33,574 bases of DNA from GCA-2712985 sp964515905 (GTDB lineage: Bacteria; Pseudomonadota; Alphaproteobacteria; UBA7887): the NCBI GenBank assembly GCA_964515905.1, contig CAZEWK010000054.1, forward strand, positions 1 to 33,574, in the 5' to 3' direction. The notes under the pieces are model-generated. The model was not told the DNA's origin, did not search any database, and saw only the letters and a program-made list of their open reading frames with translations. How positions within the stretch are numbered: position 1 is the stretch's first letter; each line of letters starts with the position of its first letter. Positions 1 through 8,896 of the stretch are shown in pieces. Made by a program: the position numbers and the translations under genes.

Positions 1-762
1 GCAGAAAAGCTACATGGCGCAGGAAAATCGTTCGGAGCTCCAATTGCTCCTACCCCTGATGGAAATCAGTGGTTAGCCGCGTTATTTGCTGCGTACGGTT
101 CGGAAGTTGTCAGCGAGTCGGTAGAAATTACGGTCGATTCCGATGAAACTCGTACTGTATTGGAGTACTTATCACGACTGACTCAGTATATGCCGGAAAG
201 TGTCTACGCGTGGGATGATGCTAGTAACAACCGATGGTTAATTTCAGGAGAAGGTTCATCGATTTTTAATCCTCCAAGTGCATGGGCGGTTGCCAACAGA
301 GACAATCCGGACGTGGCAAAACATGTGTGGCACCACGACGCTCCCCGTGGACCCCGTGGTCGCTTTAGGGCGGATTCGCCCTTCTTTTGGGGCATCTGGG
401 ATTTTTCACAGAATATTTCCGCCGGCAAGGCTCTGCTGCGCTACTTGGCCGGACGCGACGTTATGAACAGGTTGGTTGCTGGAGCAAAAGGTTTTGACAT
501 TCCCCTTATTATCTCGCATTACCAAAATAATGATATATGGGCTCAGTCACAACCTCCGGAGGGTGTTCTTTATAATTATCCAATCCGTGGTGACGAGCGT
601 CCCGTGGCAGCCGGGTATCCTGCTCCCCCTGAATACGCGGCGCAGATAATGGCGCAAGGAGTGCTCCCCAATCTAGTTGCGCGTGTGACACAGGGCGGGG
701 ATTCGTTTGATGACGCAATTGGCTGGGCAGAAAACGAACTTGAAGGTATAATGCGAGGTTAA
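1..762 (+). CDS. ABC transporter substrate-binding protein (C-terminal part, cut by window edge)
   Basis: The reading frame is open from base 1 and ends at 762, so only the last 253 residues are present; the first methionine inside (160) is not the real start. The visible part is typical of the C-terminal lobe of family 1 extracellular solute-binding proteins: mixed hydrophobic and aromatic stretches such as the FFWGIWDFSQ region and a C-terminal helix with several acidic residues. Function is inferred mainly from context: two binding-protein-dependent permeases and an ATPase follow on the same strand within 40 bases, in the usual importer order. In such systems this protein captures substrate in the periplasm. 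Substrate cannot be read from this fragment; sugars, polyols or glycerol phosphate are usual for this permease/ATPase class. Signal peptide and N-terminal lobe lie outside the window. Confidence 0.75.
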   Translation, partial: AEKLHGAGKSFGAPIAPTPDGNQWLAALFAAYGSEVVSESVEITVDSDETRTVLEYLSRLTQYMPESVYAWDDASNNRWLISGEGSSIFNPPSAWAVANRDNPDVAKHVWHHDAPRGPRGRFRADSPFFWGIWDFSQNISAGKALLRYLAGRDVMNRLVAGAKGFDIPLIISHYQNNDIWAQSQPPEGVLYNYPIRGDERPVAAGYPAPPEYAAQIMAQGVLPNLVARVTQGGDSFDDAIGWAENELEGIMRG

Positions 763-800
763 GAAAGAACATGCGGGATCTATGATGTGAGAGCAGTCCG

Positions 801-1721
801 GTGACTCAAAGTGGGGGCAAAATATCAGCAACTGGTGGCAGAGGCTGGTTTTACCTGTGGTTGAGACGCCGGTCGACTATAGCGATCATGATGTGCCTCC
901 CTCTCGTTGCAATTATCGGTAGCTTGGTTGCGTACCCCTTTCTTTATTCGATTTATCTTTCCATGTTGAATAAGGCAGAGACCACCTTCGTTGGCTTTGA
1001 CAATTTTCTTTTCTTGTTTAGACGCGAAACATTTTGGCTGGTAGTCCAACAGTCGGTGTTGTTTGCGCTAGTTGCTGTCATATTTAAGGCATTGATCGGT
1101 TTCATTGCAGCTCACGCAGTGAATACCATCCCCAGTAAAGGGCAAAGAAAGTGGCGTGGAATGATGTTAGTTCCATGGGTAATTCCGCCGGCACTATCAA
1201 CTCTTGGTTGGTGGTGGCTCTTTGAGCCAACGTACAGTGCTTTTAATTGGCTTTTAGCCGAATTTGCCATCCCAGCTGTGCCTTGGTTGAGTGATACGTT
1301 CTGGGCCCGGTTCTCTGTAATTTTGGTAAACGTTTGGGTGGGGGCGCCATTTTTCCTCATAATGTACCTAGCAGCTCTTAAATCTATACCAGAAGATCTT
1401 TATGAGGCAGCCTCAATTGACGGGGCGAGTGCTTGGCAGAAACTGATTCATGTTACGTTACCCATGATGCGCAATATTATTGCCATTACGGTGCTTTTTT
1501 CGATCATAGTCACTTTTGCAAATTTCGATATTGTGCGTGTTTTAACGCAAGGAGGTCCACGTAATTCCACCCATCTGTTTGCGACGTATGCATTTAGGGT
1601 TGGCATAGAGTCGGGAGATGTTCCTCTAGGAGCCGCGGTATCATTGTTCATGTTCCCGGCGCTTGCAATTTTGGCTTTTGTCATTCTTCGAAATGTTCGT
1701 CAAAGGACGGTTAGTATATGA
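801..1721 (+). CDS. ABC transporter permease, MalF/UgpA type
   Basis: Inner-membrane channel subunit of a carbohydrate-type importer, 306 residues. About six membrane segments are visible (near residues 28-55, 82-108, 118-141, 170-193, 224-245 and 275-297). The cytoplasmic EAA loop that docks onto the ATPase is at residues 202-221 (EAA, a glycine six residues later, and a closing LP). The N-terminal segment and length fit the MalF/UgpA/LacF group. The start is a GTG with only a weak purine-rich stretch before it; no better start exists before the first membrane segment except an internal ATG that would cut into it. It lies 38 bases after the binding-protein gene, and its stop overlaps the next start by four bases (ATGA), indicating translational coupling. 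Confidence 0.9.
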   Translation: MTQSGGKISATGGRGWFYLWLRRRSTIAIMMCLPLVAIIGSLVAYPFLYSIYLSMLNKAETTFVGFDNFLFLFRRETFWLVVQQSVLFALVAVIFKALIGFIAAHAVNTIPSKGQRKWRGMMLVPWVIPPALSTLGWWWLFEPTYSAFNWLLAEFAIPAVPWLSDTFWARFSVILVNVWVGAPFFLIMYLAALKSIPEDLYEAASIDGASAWQKLIHVTLPMMRNIIAITVLFSIIVTFANFDIVRVLTQGGPRNSTHLFATYAFRVGIESGDVPLGAAVSLFMFPALAILAFVILRNVRQRTVSI

Positions 1722-2620
1722 CACAAGTAGTGAAAAATAATGGTGCTTTGACCGCGCTGCTAGGGAACAGGACCAGTCTTCACGCAAATAGGCGCTGGGC
1801 GCTATTTGCCTCGTATGCGTGTCTGATTATTTTTGTAATTTTTTTCCTGTGTCCGCCCTTGTACATGCTAGTGACTTCGTTAAAAACGAACGCTGAAATT
1901 GCTAATTTAGCGACAAACCCATGGTTAATCGAAGAAGGTGCTACGACGGAGCATTATAAACACCTGCTGACCGAAACAGCTTTTCTCATTTATTTTAAAA
2001 ATACAATAATTGTTACCGTATTTGTGGTGTCTATAACGATGGTGATAAGTGTTTTAGCGGCCTACGCCCTGTCACGCCTGGGTTTTTGGGGGTCTGGAGT
2101 TATCGCCACAGGTGTATTTCTTGTATATTTGGTCCCTGATTCACTTTTATTTATTCCTCTGTTCAATATTGTCGGGGCCCTTGGACTCTTAAATTCTTAT
2201 TGGGTCTTGGTCTTGGTGTACCCAACACTTACGGTGCCTTTTTGTACCTGGATAATGATTGGTTATTTTGCATCGATACCGAAAGAATTGGATGAGGCAG
2301 CGTTAATAGACGGTGCCAACCATATGCAGATGCTGCTGAAAGTCTTCATACCAGTTGCACTGCCCGGTCTAATTGCTGCAACCATTTTTGCATTTACAGT
2401 TTCCTGGGCAAACTTTTTGTATCCGCTTGCCTACATTTATAGCGACAACCAAATGGTATTGACGGTTGGTACCGTCACGACACTCATTAAGGGAGATGTT
2501 TTTCACTGGGGAGGTCTAATGGCTGGGGCTTTGTTGGCAGCCGCTCCTCCTGTCATTCTGTATGCGTTTTTAATGGACTATTATATAGCCGGATTAACAT
2601 CGGGCGCGACGAAGGGCTAA
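1718..2620 (+). CDS. ABC transporter permease, MalG/UgpE type
   Basis: Second channel subunit of the same importer, 300 residues. Six hydrophobic segments are visible, the first near residues 28-52. The EAA motif occupies residues 193-212 (DEAALIDGA followed by IP) and is the expected contact with the ATP-binding subunit. Length and the motif's position, about 90 residues from the C-terminus, fit the MalG/UgpE family. The ATG start overlaps the previous gene's TGA in an ATGA junction. Together with the upstream permease it should form the heterodimeric membrane pore; the ATPase gene begins six bases after its stop. Confidence 0.9.
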   Translation: MTQVVKNNGALTALLGNRTSLHANRRWALFASYACLIIFVIFFLCPPLYMLVTSLKTNAEIANLATNPWLIEEGATTEHYKHLLTETAFLIYFKNTIIVTVFVVSITMVISVLAAYALSRLGFWGSGVIATGVFLVYLVPDSLLFIPLFNIVGALGLLNSYWVLVLVYPTLTVPFCTWIMIGYFASIPKELDEAALIDGANHMQMLLKVFIPVALPGLIAATIFAFTVSWANFLYPLAYIYSDNQMVLTVGTVTTLIKGDVFHWGGLMAGALLAAAPPVILYAFLMDYYIAGLTSGATKG

Positions 2621-2626
2621 ACGACA

Positions 2627-3715
2627 ATGGCTGATGTTTCTTTGAAAAATTTACATAAAGTCTTTGATCGCACAGAGGCGGTGCGTGGAATAAATCTAGA
2701 AATTTCCGATAACGAGTTTGTTGTTCTTGTTGGTCCATCGGGGTGTGGTAAGAGTACCACTTTGAGAATGATTGCCGGGCTCGAAGAAATCACTAAAGGA
2801 GATATTCGCATTGGGGGAGAATTAGTAAATGATGTTCCTCCCAAAGACAGAGATATTGCGATGGTCTTTCAAAACTATGCGCTCTACCCACATATGACTG
2901 TATACCAAAATATGTCGTTTGGACTGCGGTTGCGGAAATATTCAAAGGATGAAATACAAAAAAGGGTGGAGAATGCCGCAAACGTTCTAAGCATAACTGA
3001 ATTGCTACAGCGTCGGCCCAAGCAACTTTCTGGAGGGCAACGCCAACGTGTCGCTATGGGTCGTGCTATCGTTAGAAATCCACAAGTATTTCTGTTTGAT
3101 GAGCCACTAAGCAATCTAGATGCGAAACTTCGTGGCCAGATGCGGATTGAGATCAAAAGGGTCCATCAACATTTAAATACAACTACAGTGTACGTCACTC
3201 ACGATCAGGTGGAAGCAATGACATTGGCTGATCGTGTTGTGGTCATGAACAACGGCTTGATCGAACAAGTGGGGGCTCCTGGTGAATTGTATCACGAGCC
3301 AAAAACTCGTTTTGTGGCGGGTTTTATTGGGTCTCCTGCAATGAATTTTATGAACTGTCAGGTGGTAGAAGAGTCAGAGGAAATCCAGGTAAAAGTGGGA
3401 AGCGAGTTAACCCTTAAAACAGCGCCAGATCGCCAAGCTAGATATAGGCCGTATGTAGGGCGGAATTTAGTGCTTGGTATACGACCAGAGCATATCCATG
3501 AAAAACGGGGTGGTCATGAGGCCCAACACGAAGTAAAGGTAAATTTTATTGAGCCTCTCGGTATGGAGACGATGATCTATTTTAACATGCAGGATGCAGA
3601 ATTTTGTGGGCGAGTCGCGCCAGATGCCAATCCAGTGCCTGGAAAGGCATTGTCTTTATTTTTTGATCAAGACAAAATTCATTTGATAGATCCTGAGACC
3701 GAACTCGTTATTTAG
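2627..3715 (+). CDS. ABC transporter ATP-binding protein, MalK/UgpC type
   Basis: Energising subunit of the importer, 362 residues. All nucleotide-binding motifs are intact: Walker A at 36-44 (GPSGCGKST), Q-loop glutamine 82, signature LSGGQ at 134-138, Walker B ending in D158-E159, D-loop SNLD, and the switch histidine H192 in THDQ. The C-terminal 120 residues form the TOBE-type regulatory region typical of MalK, UgpC and MsmX, distinguishing it from amino acid or metal importers. Such ATPases often serve several carbohydrate systems, so the symbol is left open. It is the last gene of the operon; the following 100 bases contain inverted repeats before the convergent acyl-CoA synthetase gene. 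Confidence 0.93.
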   Translation: MADVSLKNLHKVFDRTEAVRGINLEISDNEFVVLVGPSGCGKSTTLRMIAGLEEITKGDIRIGGELVNDVPPKDRDIAMVFQNYALYPHMTVYQNMSFGLRLRKYSKDEIQKRVENAANVLSITELLQRRPKQLSGGQRQRVAMGRAIVRNPQVFLFDEPLSNLDAKLRGQMRIEIKRVHQHLNTTTVYVTHDQVEAMTLADRVVVMNNGLIEQVGAPGELYHEPKTRFVAGFIGSPAMNFMNCQVVEESEEIQVKVGSELTLKTAPDRQARYRPYVGRNLVLGIRPEHIHEKRGGHEAQHEVKVNFIEPLGMETMIYFNMQDAEFCGRVAPDANPVPGKALSLFFDQDKIHLIDPETELVI

Positions 3716-3730
3716 GTTTTGTGCTTTGGG

Positions 3731-3765
3731 AGTGTTCTACGGTATTAGATTTTAACGAGAACACT
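3731..3765. terminator. Inverted repeat between convergent genes, possible terminator
   Basis: AGTGTTCT at 3731-3738 is complementary to AGAACACT at 3758-3765, giving an 8-bp stem with a 19-base loop, 16 bases after the ATPase stop. A second, shorter stem (GGAAC at 3782-3786 with GTTCC at 3795-3799) follows. Neither has a strong T-run, but the position between two converging operons suits a bidirectional transcription stop. Confidence 0.35.
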
Positions 3766-3819
3766 TAAATATAATGATCAAGGAACTCAATTATGTTCCA
3801 TTCATTAACGAGCCTTGGT

Positions 3820-5610
3820 TTATTTTTCGTAAAGTGAATCAATTTTTCCTTGATAATAATCAATTATTTGATGACGCCGATTCTTCATGGTTGGAGTTAA
3901 CATTTCATTTTCGACAGAGAATTGGTGCTCTGCGATGCCAAACCTTCGGACTTGTTCAATAACCGAAAGTTTTTTGTTCGCCCGACCTACACTTGTGGAG
4001 AGGGCCTCATGAAGTTTTGACTCATTGTGAAGTTCCACTAAATTGCCACTGCGGCTGTTAGACTTAGTCCACGTATCTAAAAATTCTGTCGAGGGGACCA
4101 ATATCGCAGCCAAATGACGTCGTTTGTCGCCTACTACTATCGCCTGCTCAATCTCGGGCTCTAAGCAAAGAATTCCTTCCACTCTCTGTGGAGAAACATT
4201 ATCGCCTCCAGAGAGAACAATGATGTCTTTCTTTCGATCAGTGATTCGGATGTAACCATCTTCGTCAATTTCACCAATATCACCGGTATGCAACCACCCA
4301 TCCCTGATAGTTTCGTTAGTGATCTCCGGTTGTCTCCAATATCCATTCATTAACAAGGGTCCTTTAACAAGGATTTCACCATCATTTGCTATACGCACTT
4401 GGACATGCTTAAGCGGTGGACCGACAGTATCTAGTTTAATATTTGAAGATGGATTGCAGCTGACGACAGGTGCGGTCTCTGTTTGACCGTAACCTTGCAA
4501 AAGTCTTAATCCGAGTGATGTGAAAAATATCCCGACATCAAGATTTAAAGGTGCGCCGCCTGACACCATCGCTTTCAGTCGTCCGCCGAAACGGCCCCGT
4601 ACTTTGTTTCGGACTAGCTTGTCCATTAGTGTATCGAGAAATCTTACAAATGGTGGCAACCTACTGCCTGAGTTATAAGCCCTTTGTCCCAAATTTAAGG
4701 TTAAAGTGAACAGTTTTTCTTTCAGTCCTCCTGTCCGTCTAACTCCATCTAATATTTTCAGTCGCATCACTTCATAGAGGCGTGGCACGCTTGTCATAAT
4801 TGTCGGTGATACTTCTGTGAGATTTGAGGAAAGTTTATCGATTCCCTCTGCGTAATAGATTTGGGCACCAATTGAGATGGGAAACATGAGACCGCAGCTA
4901 TGTTCGTAGGAGTGTGATAACGGCAGAAACGAAAGAAATATCTCATCGTCCAATCCCAGTTCCTCCAAAAGGTAATATGCGCCCACACAATTGCACATTA
5001 TTGCTCGATGGCTCAGCATTACTCCCTTTGGAGTGCCACCTGTACCTGAGGTGTAAATCAGACAAGCGACGTCTTCCGGTTTTATCTTATCAACTTCGTC
5101 TAACGAAAGTGGGTCGTTTTGGGGGACGGCACTTAAAGCCTCGTCCCACGCAATTGTTTGTACCTTGCTCGTTGATTGACGGTCTAGTGGTTCAATGGCG
5201 ATCAAACAAGAAAGAGTATTCGTTTGCTCTGCTGCCTCGAGTAATGGCTGCGCTAGTTTTTTGGTAGACACGATTGCTATGGTGGCCCCACTATCAACTA
5301 GAATATGCTTGTGGTCAGTGAGGGTATTTGTGACGTAAGCGGGCACCGTAATTCCACCGGCAGCCATAATAGCAAAGTCAGCGATCGCCCATTCAGGAGA
5401 ATTATCTGCTACTAACACGACCCGTCCTCCGTTTTGGAGACCGTGTAGCCGCAAAGACGTAGCGAGACATTCTACTTGCTTTAATGCCTCGTTCCACGTG
5501 GTACTTGTCCAATTAACTCCGTGTTTTGCCCATAGAAAAGGTGCATCCCCTTTGGTTTGGGCTTGCCGAACAAACATTGATACCAAGTTCGGCCAATGGT
5601 TAAGTTCCAT
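3820..5610 (-). CDS. Long-chain acyl-CoA synthetase (AMP-binding, FAA1/FadD type)
   Basis: Activates fatty acids with ATP and CoA via an acyl-adenylate; 596 residues from the chosen start. Motifs visible: phosphate-binding loop YTSGTGGTPKG near residues 186-196, the GYGQTETAP adenylate motif in the middle, the LHTGDIGEIDEDGYI aspartate motif, and the DRKKDIIVLSGGDNVSP hinge. The layout and length fit the COG1022 branch (bacterial relatives of eukaryotic long-chain synthetases) rather than E. coli FadD proper. An upstream ATG at 5625 exists, but its codon is part of the stretch ATGAGGAG, which is a strong ribosome binding site seven bases before the ATG at 5610; hence the shorter start. A divergent peptidase gene begins 122 bases away. 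Likely role is fatty acid uptake or degradation; chain-length preference cannot be read. Confidence 0.9.
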   Translation of the reverse strand: MELNHWPNLVSMFVRQAQTKGDAPFLWAKHGVNWTSTTWNEALKQVECLATSLRLHGLQNGGRVVLVADNSPEWAIADFAIMAAGGITVPAYVTNTLTDHKHILVDSGATIAIVSTKKLAQPLLEAAEQTNTLSCLIAIEPLDRQSTSKVQTIAWDEALSAVPQNDPLSLDEVDKIKPEDVACLIYTSGTGGTPKGVMLSHRAIMCNCVGAYYLLEELGLDDEIFLSFLPLSHSYEHSCGLMFPISIGAQIYYAEGIDKLSSNLTEVSPTIMTSVPRLYEVMRLKILDGVRRTGGLKEKLFTLTLNLGQRAYNSGSRLPPFVRFLDTLMDKLVRNKVRGRFGGRLKAMVSGGAPLNLDVGIFFTSLGLRLLQGYGQTETAPVVSCNPSSNIKLDTVGPPLKHVQVRIANDGEILVKGPLLMNGYWRQPEITNETIRDGWLHTGDIGEIDEDGYIRITDRKKDIIVLSGGDNVSPQRVEGILCLEPEIEQAIVVGDKRRHLAAILVPSTEFLDTWTKSNSRSGNLVELHNESKLHEALSTSVGRANKKLSVIEQVRRFGIAEHQFSVENEMLTPTMKNRRHQIIDYYQGKIDSLYEK

Positions 5611-5731
5611 CTTTCTGCTCCTCATCTACACCCAACCTCTAGTATACAAAAAAAATTGCAGAACCGTCATGTCGGGCTTGGCGAAAGGCCTGAGTCTTCC
5701 AATATCTATAGTATAACAAGGAGAAACTGAA

Positions 5732-7516
5732 ATGTCTGATCCAGATAGGAATTTAGACGTGCTTCCAGAATGGCGATTGGATGACTTATTTGTGGGTCTG
5801 GAATCGCCGGAGTTGAGTGCATTCATGGAAGAAACTGAGATTAGAGCCGGGAAACTGGCTGAGGCATATAAGAGCCGAATGGCCGCGTTAGGCGGTCCCC
5901 AACTGGTAGAATTAATACAAGAGTTTGAAATTCTTACAGACAGGATTGGTCGTATGATCAGCTATGGGCAATTGTTGTACGCGGCCGATCTGAGCGATTC
6001 CAACATTGGTCAGTTTTACCAAACGATACAGGAACGCTGTACAGATATCTCTACCAATCTTTTATTTGTAACACTGGAATTAAATTGTCTTGAAGAGGAT
6101 AGAATTTCCGAACTTATGCACGATTCCTCGTTGATGGCTTACGAACCTTGGATAAGGGATACACGTTTATTCCGACCCTACCAGTTGTCCGACGATGTTG
6201 AAAAAATATTACATGAGAAACATGTTTCTGGTCGTAGCGCCTGGATCCGCCTATTTGATGAGATCATGGCTAGTATCGAGTTTGGGCACAACGGAGAGAT
6301 GCTTAATGCTTCTAGAGCCTTTGACCTTTTGTCATCTCAGGATAGAAATGTACGGCATGCCATATCACAGGAAATTTCTAAGGTTCTTCAACAGAACATC
6401 CGATCTCTTACATTGATTACCAATACTTTGATCAAGGACAAGGAAATTGAAGATCGGGCTCGAAAGCTTCCCGCACCCATTTCCGCCCGAAACCTTGAAA
6501 ATGTGGTGGAAGATGCAGTAGTAGACGCGCTATTGGACTCCGTAAAACAAAGTTACCCAAAGCTGTCACACCGATATTACGGAATAAAAGCGCAATGGCT
6601 CGGGCTTTCAAAACTTGAATATTGGGATCGTAATGCGCCACTTCCTGAAGACGATGATCGGCTAATTGGCTGGGAAGAAGCAAAACAAACGGTTTTAGCA
6701 TCATATTATGCATTCTCACCTAATATGGGTGACATAGGTTCGTTGTTTTTTAAAAATAATTGGATCGACGCCAAGGTCCGTCCTGGAAAAACTCAGGGCG
6801 CTTTTTCACATCCAACGGTTCCAACGGTTCATCCATATATTTTATTGAATTACCAGGGCCGGACCCGCGATGTAATGACTTTGGCTCATGAGTTAGGTCA
6901 TGGGGTGCATCAGGTGCTGTCTGCTGGCCAAGGAGCTTTAATGGCGGAAACTCCTCTGACATTAGCTGAAACAGCTAGTGTTTTTGGTGAGCAGTTAACA
7001 TTTAGAGCTATGTTAGACGAAGAATCGGATGCTATCCGTCGCCGAGTGATGCTGGCAGGAAAAGTGGAGGACATGCTCAACACTGTTGTACGTCAAGTTG
7101 CATTTTGTGATTTTGAACGTAGGCTTCACGAATTGCGTCCAGAGGGCGAGTTGAGCACAGATGTAATCTCAGATATCTGGATGGACGTACAGAGGGAAAG
7201 TCTAGGGCCAAGTATCAGTCTACATGATGACTACAGAGTTTATTGGTCGTACATTCCGCATTTTATTCACACTCCTTTTTATGTTTATGCCTATGCCTTT
7301 GGTGATTGTTTGGTAAACGCTTTGTATGGCTTATACCAATCCTCTTTTCCAGATTTTGAGAAAAAATACCTAGATTTGTTGTCCTCAGGAGGATCAAAAA
7401 GGCATGATGAGTTGTTAAAACCGTTTGGACTCAATACGAAAGATCCAGCGTTTTGGGAGTGTGGTTTAGGTGTACTAGAGAAGTTAATTGATGAGTTAGA
7501 GCAGGAGTTCAGCTAG
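5732..7516 (+). CDS. Oligoendopeptidase, M3B (PepF) family
   Basis: Zinc metallopeptidase of 594 residues that would cleave short peptides in the cytoplasm. The zinc site HELGH is at residues 386-390, and the third ligand is very probably E413 in LAETASVFGE, 27 residues after the first histidine, the M3 arrangement. The preceding GAFSHPTVPTVHPYILLNY region and the later substrate-binding HTPFYVYAYAFGD region are also characteristic of PepF-like M3B enzymes. No signal peptide is present. The start has a strong AAGGAG eight bases upstream. The stop codon is immediately followed by the GTG of the ABC1-kinase gene, so the two are almost certainly co-transcribed. The family also contains proteins annotated as M3 family peptidases without known substrates; the physiological target here is unknown. 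Confidence 0.93.
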   Translation: MSDPDRNLDVLPEWRLDDLFVGLESPELSAFMEETEIRAGKLAEAYKSRMAALGGPQLVELIQEFEILTDRIGRMISYGQLLYAADLSDSNIGQFYQTIQERCTDISTNLLFVTLELNCLEEDRISELMHDSSLMAYEPWIRDTRLFRPYQLSDDVEKILHEKHVSGRSAWIRLFDEIMASIEFGHNGEMLNASRAFDLLSSQDRNVRHAISQEISKVLQQNIRSLTLITNTLIKDKEIEDRARKLPAPISARNLENVVEDAVVDALLDSVKQSYPKLSHRYYGIKAQWLGLSKLEYWDRNAPLPEDDDRLIGWEEAKQTVLASYYAFSPNMGDIGSLFFKNNWIDAKVRPGKTQGAFSHPTVPTVHPYILLNYQGRTRDVMTLAHELGHGVHQVLSAGQGALMAETPLTLAETASVFGEQLTFRAMLDEESDAIRRRVMLAGKVEDMLNTVVRQVAFCDFERRLHELRPEGELSTDVISDIWMDVQRESLGPSISLHDDYRVYWSYIPHFIHTPFYVYAYAFGDCLVNALYGLYQSSFPDFEKKYLDLLSSGGSKRHDELLKPFGLNTKDPAFWECGLGVLEKLIDELEQEFS

Positions 7517-8857
7517 GTGGCTGGCCAATCCGATGACGACCACTTGACAGGACGTATTCGCCGATACGCAAAGGTATCGCGGAGTGTTGGTGGATTAGCA
7601 GCCAAACTTGCCGGCGAACGCTATTTAGGTATGTCAGTTGACCGTCGCAGGCATGCAGTAGACCTGCGGAACGCTCTTGGGGATCTGAAGGGACCCTTGA
7701 TGAAGGTAGCACAGCTTTTGTCAACTATTCCTGATGCCTTGCCACCTGAGTACGCTGACGAGCTACGACACTTGCAGGCAAATGCACCGTCTATGGGATG
7801 GCTATTTGTGAAGCGTCGAATGTCTAGAGAGCTTGGTTCATCTTGGTTAGAAAGATTTCATGATTTCGGTCGTGAGGCGGTGCGGGCGGCTTCACTGGGA
7901 CAAGTGCACCTTGCAACGTCTAAGGAGGGCCAAAAATTGGCCTGTAAATTACAGTATCCAGATATGGCGTCCGCGGTTGAAGCTGATCTGAGGCAGCTCG
8001 GTCTTATCTTTAACATCTACCGGCGCTACGACTCCAGCATAGATCCGACTGAGATACAGGAAGAGATCAGCGATCGTCTTCGCGAAGAGTTGGACTATGA
8101 GCGCGAGGCTAGGCACATCAAGATGTATAAAAAGATCTTAGTCGATGAAATCGGTGTCAAAGTTCCTGCGGTAGAAGATAGACTCTCCACTAGTCGACTT
8201 TTAACTATGACATGGTTAGAGGGAAAGCCACTAGTGGATTTCGGTGTAGAACCGGTATCTCTTCGAAATCAGGTTGCTTTAAACATGTTCAGAGCTTGGT
8301 ATGTTCCTTTCTACTATTATGGGGTTATTCATGGGGATCCCCACCTGGGGAACTATACGGTCCGTCAGGACTGTAGGATAAATTTGTTGGACTTTGGCAG
8401 TGTGAGGATATTCCAACCAGGTTTTGTGAAAGGTGTGATAGACCTATATCGAGCTCTTCTTCAAAATGATCGCGATCTTGCCGTTTCTGCGTATAAAATC
8501 TGGGGTTTTACAGATCTATCAGAAGAAATAATTGATACGTTAAATGTTTGGGCAAATTTTGTATATGCACCTTTGTTAGAGGATAGAACCCGCAAAATCC
8601 AAGATGGAGAAAATAGTCAATATGGTGTCCGTGTAGCCGCGAAAGTGCATGCGGAACTTCGGCGTTTAGGAGGAGTTAAACCGCCGAGAGAGTTCGTTTT
8701 GGTGGATCGGGCGGCGATCGGACTGGGGTCTGTTTTTATGCGGCTGAATGCAGAAATTAACTGGCATCAAATGTTTGAGCAATTGATAGAAAATTTTCAG
8801 GTAGATAAGTTATTGGAACGTCAAACAAAAGTGCTTAAGAGTGTCCAACTCATATAA
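7517..8857 (+). CDS. ABC1/UbiB (AarF) atypical kinase-like protein
   Basis: Member of the ABC1/ADCK/UbiB kinase-like family, 446 residues. Visible landmarks: a KVAQ at 63-66 where the family's KxGQ motif lies, a RAASLGQVH loop at 123-131 in place of the usual AAAS alanine-rich loop, the probable ATP lysine K144, the catalytic-loop-like HGDPHLGNY at 272-280 and DFG at 292-294. It lacks the C-terminal pair of membrane helices of ubiquinone-synthesis UbiB proteins (which are about 100 residues longer), so it may be a soluble paralogue rather than UbiB itself. GTG start directly abuts the peptidase stop, with AGGAG nine bases upstream, lying inside the end of the peptidase gene. Family proteins act in quinone or lipid homeostasis; the role of this shorter branch is not established from sequence. 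Confidence 0.88.
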   Translation: MAGQSDDDHLTGRIRRYAKVSRSVGGLAAKLAGERYLGMSVDRRRHAVDLRNALGDLKGPLMKVAQLLSTIPDALPPEYADELRHLQANAPSMGWLFVKRRMSRELGSSWLERFHDFGREAVRAASLGQVHLATSKEGQKLACKLQYPDMASAVEADLRQLGLIFNIYRRYDSSIDPTEIQEEISDRLREELDYEREARHIKMYKKILVDEIGVKVPAVEDRLSTSRLLTMTWLEGKPLVDFGVEPVSLRNQVALNMFRAWYVPFYYYGVIHGDPHLGNYTVRQDCRINLLDFGSVRIFQPGFVKGVIDLYRALLQNDRDLAVSAYKIWGFTDLSEEIIDTLNVWANFVYAPLLEDRTRKIQDGENSQYGVRVAAKVHAELRRLGGVKPPREFVLVDRAAIGLGSVFMRLNAEINWHQMFEQLIENFQVDKLLERQTKVLKSVQLI

Positions 8858-8896
8858 GTTCAAGAAAAGGGCGTTTAATACACAGGAAATCAAATG

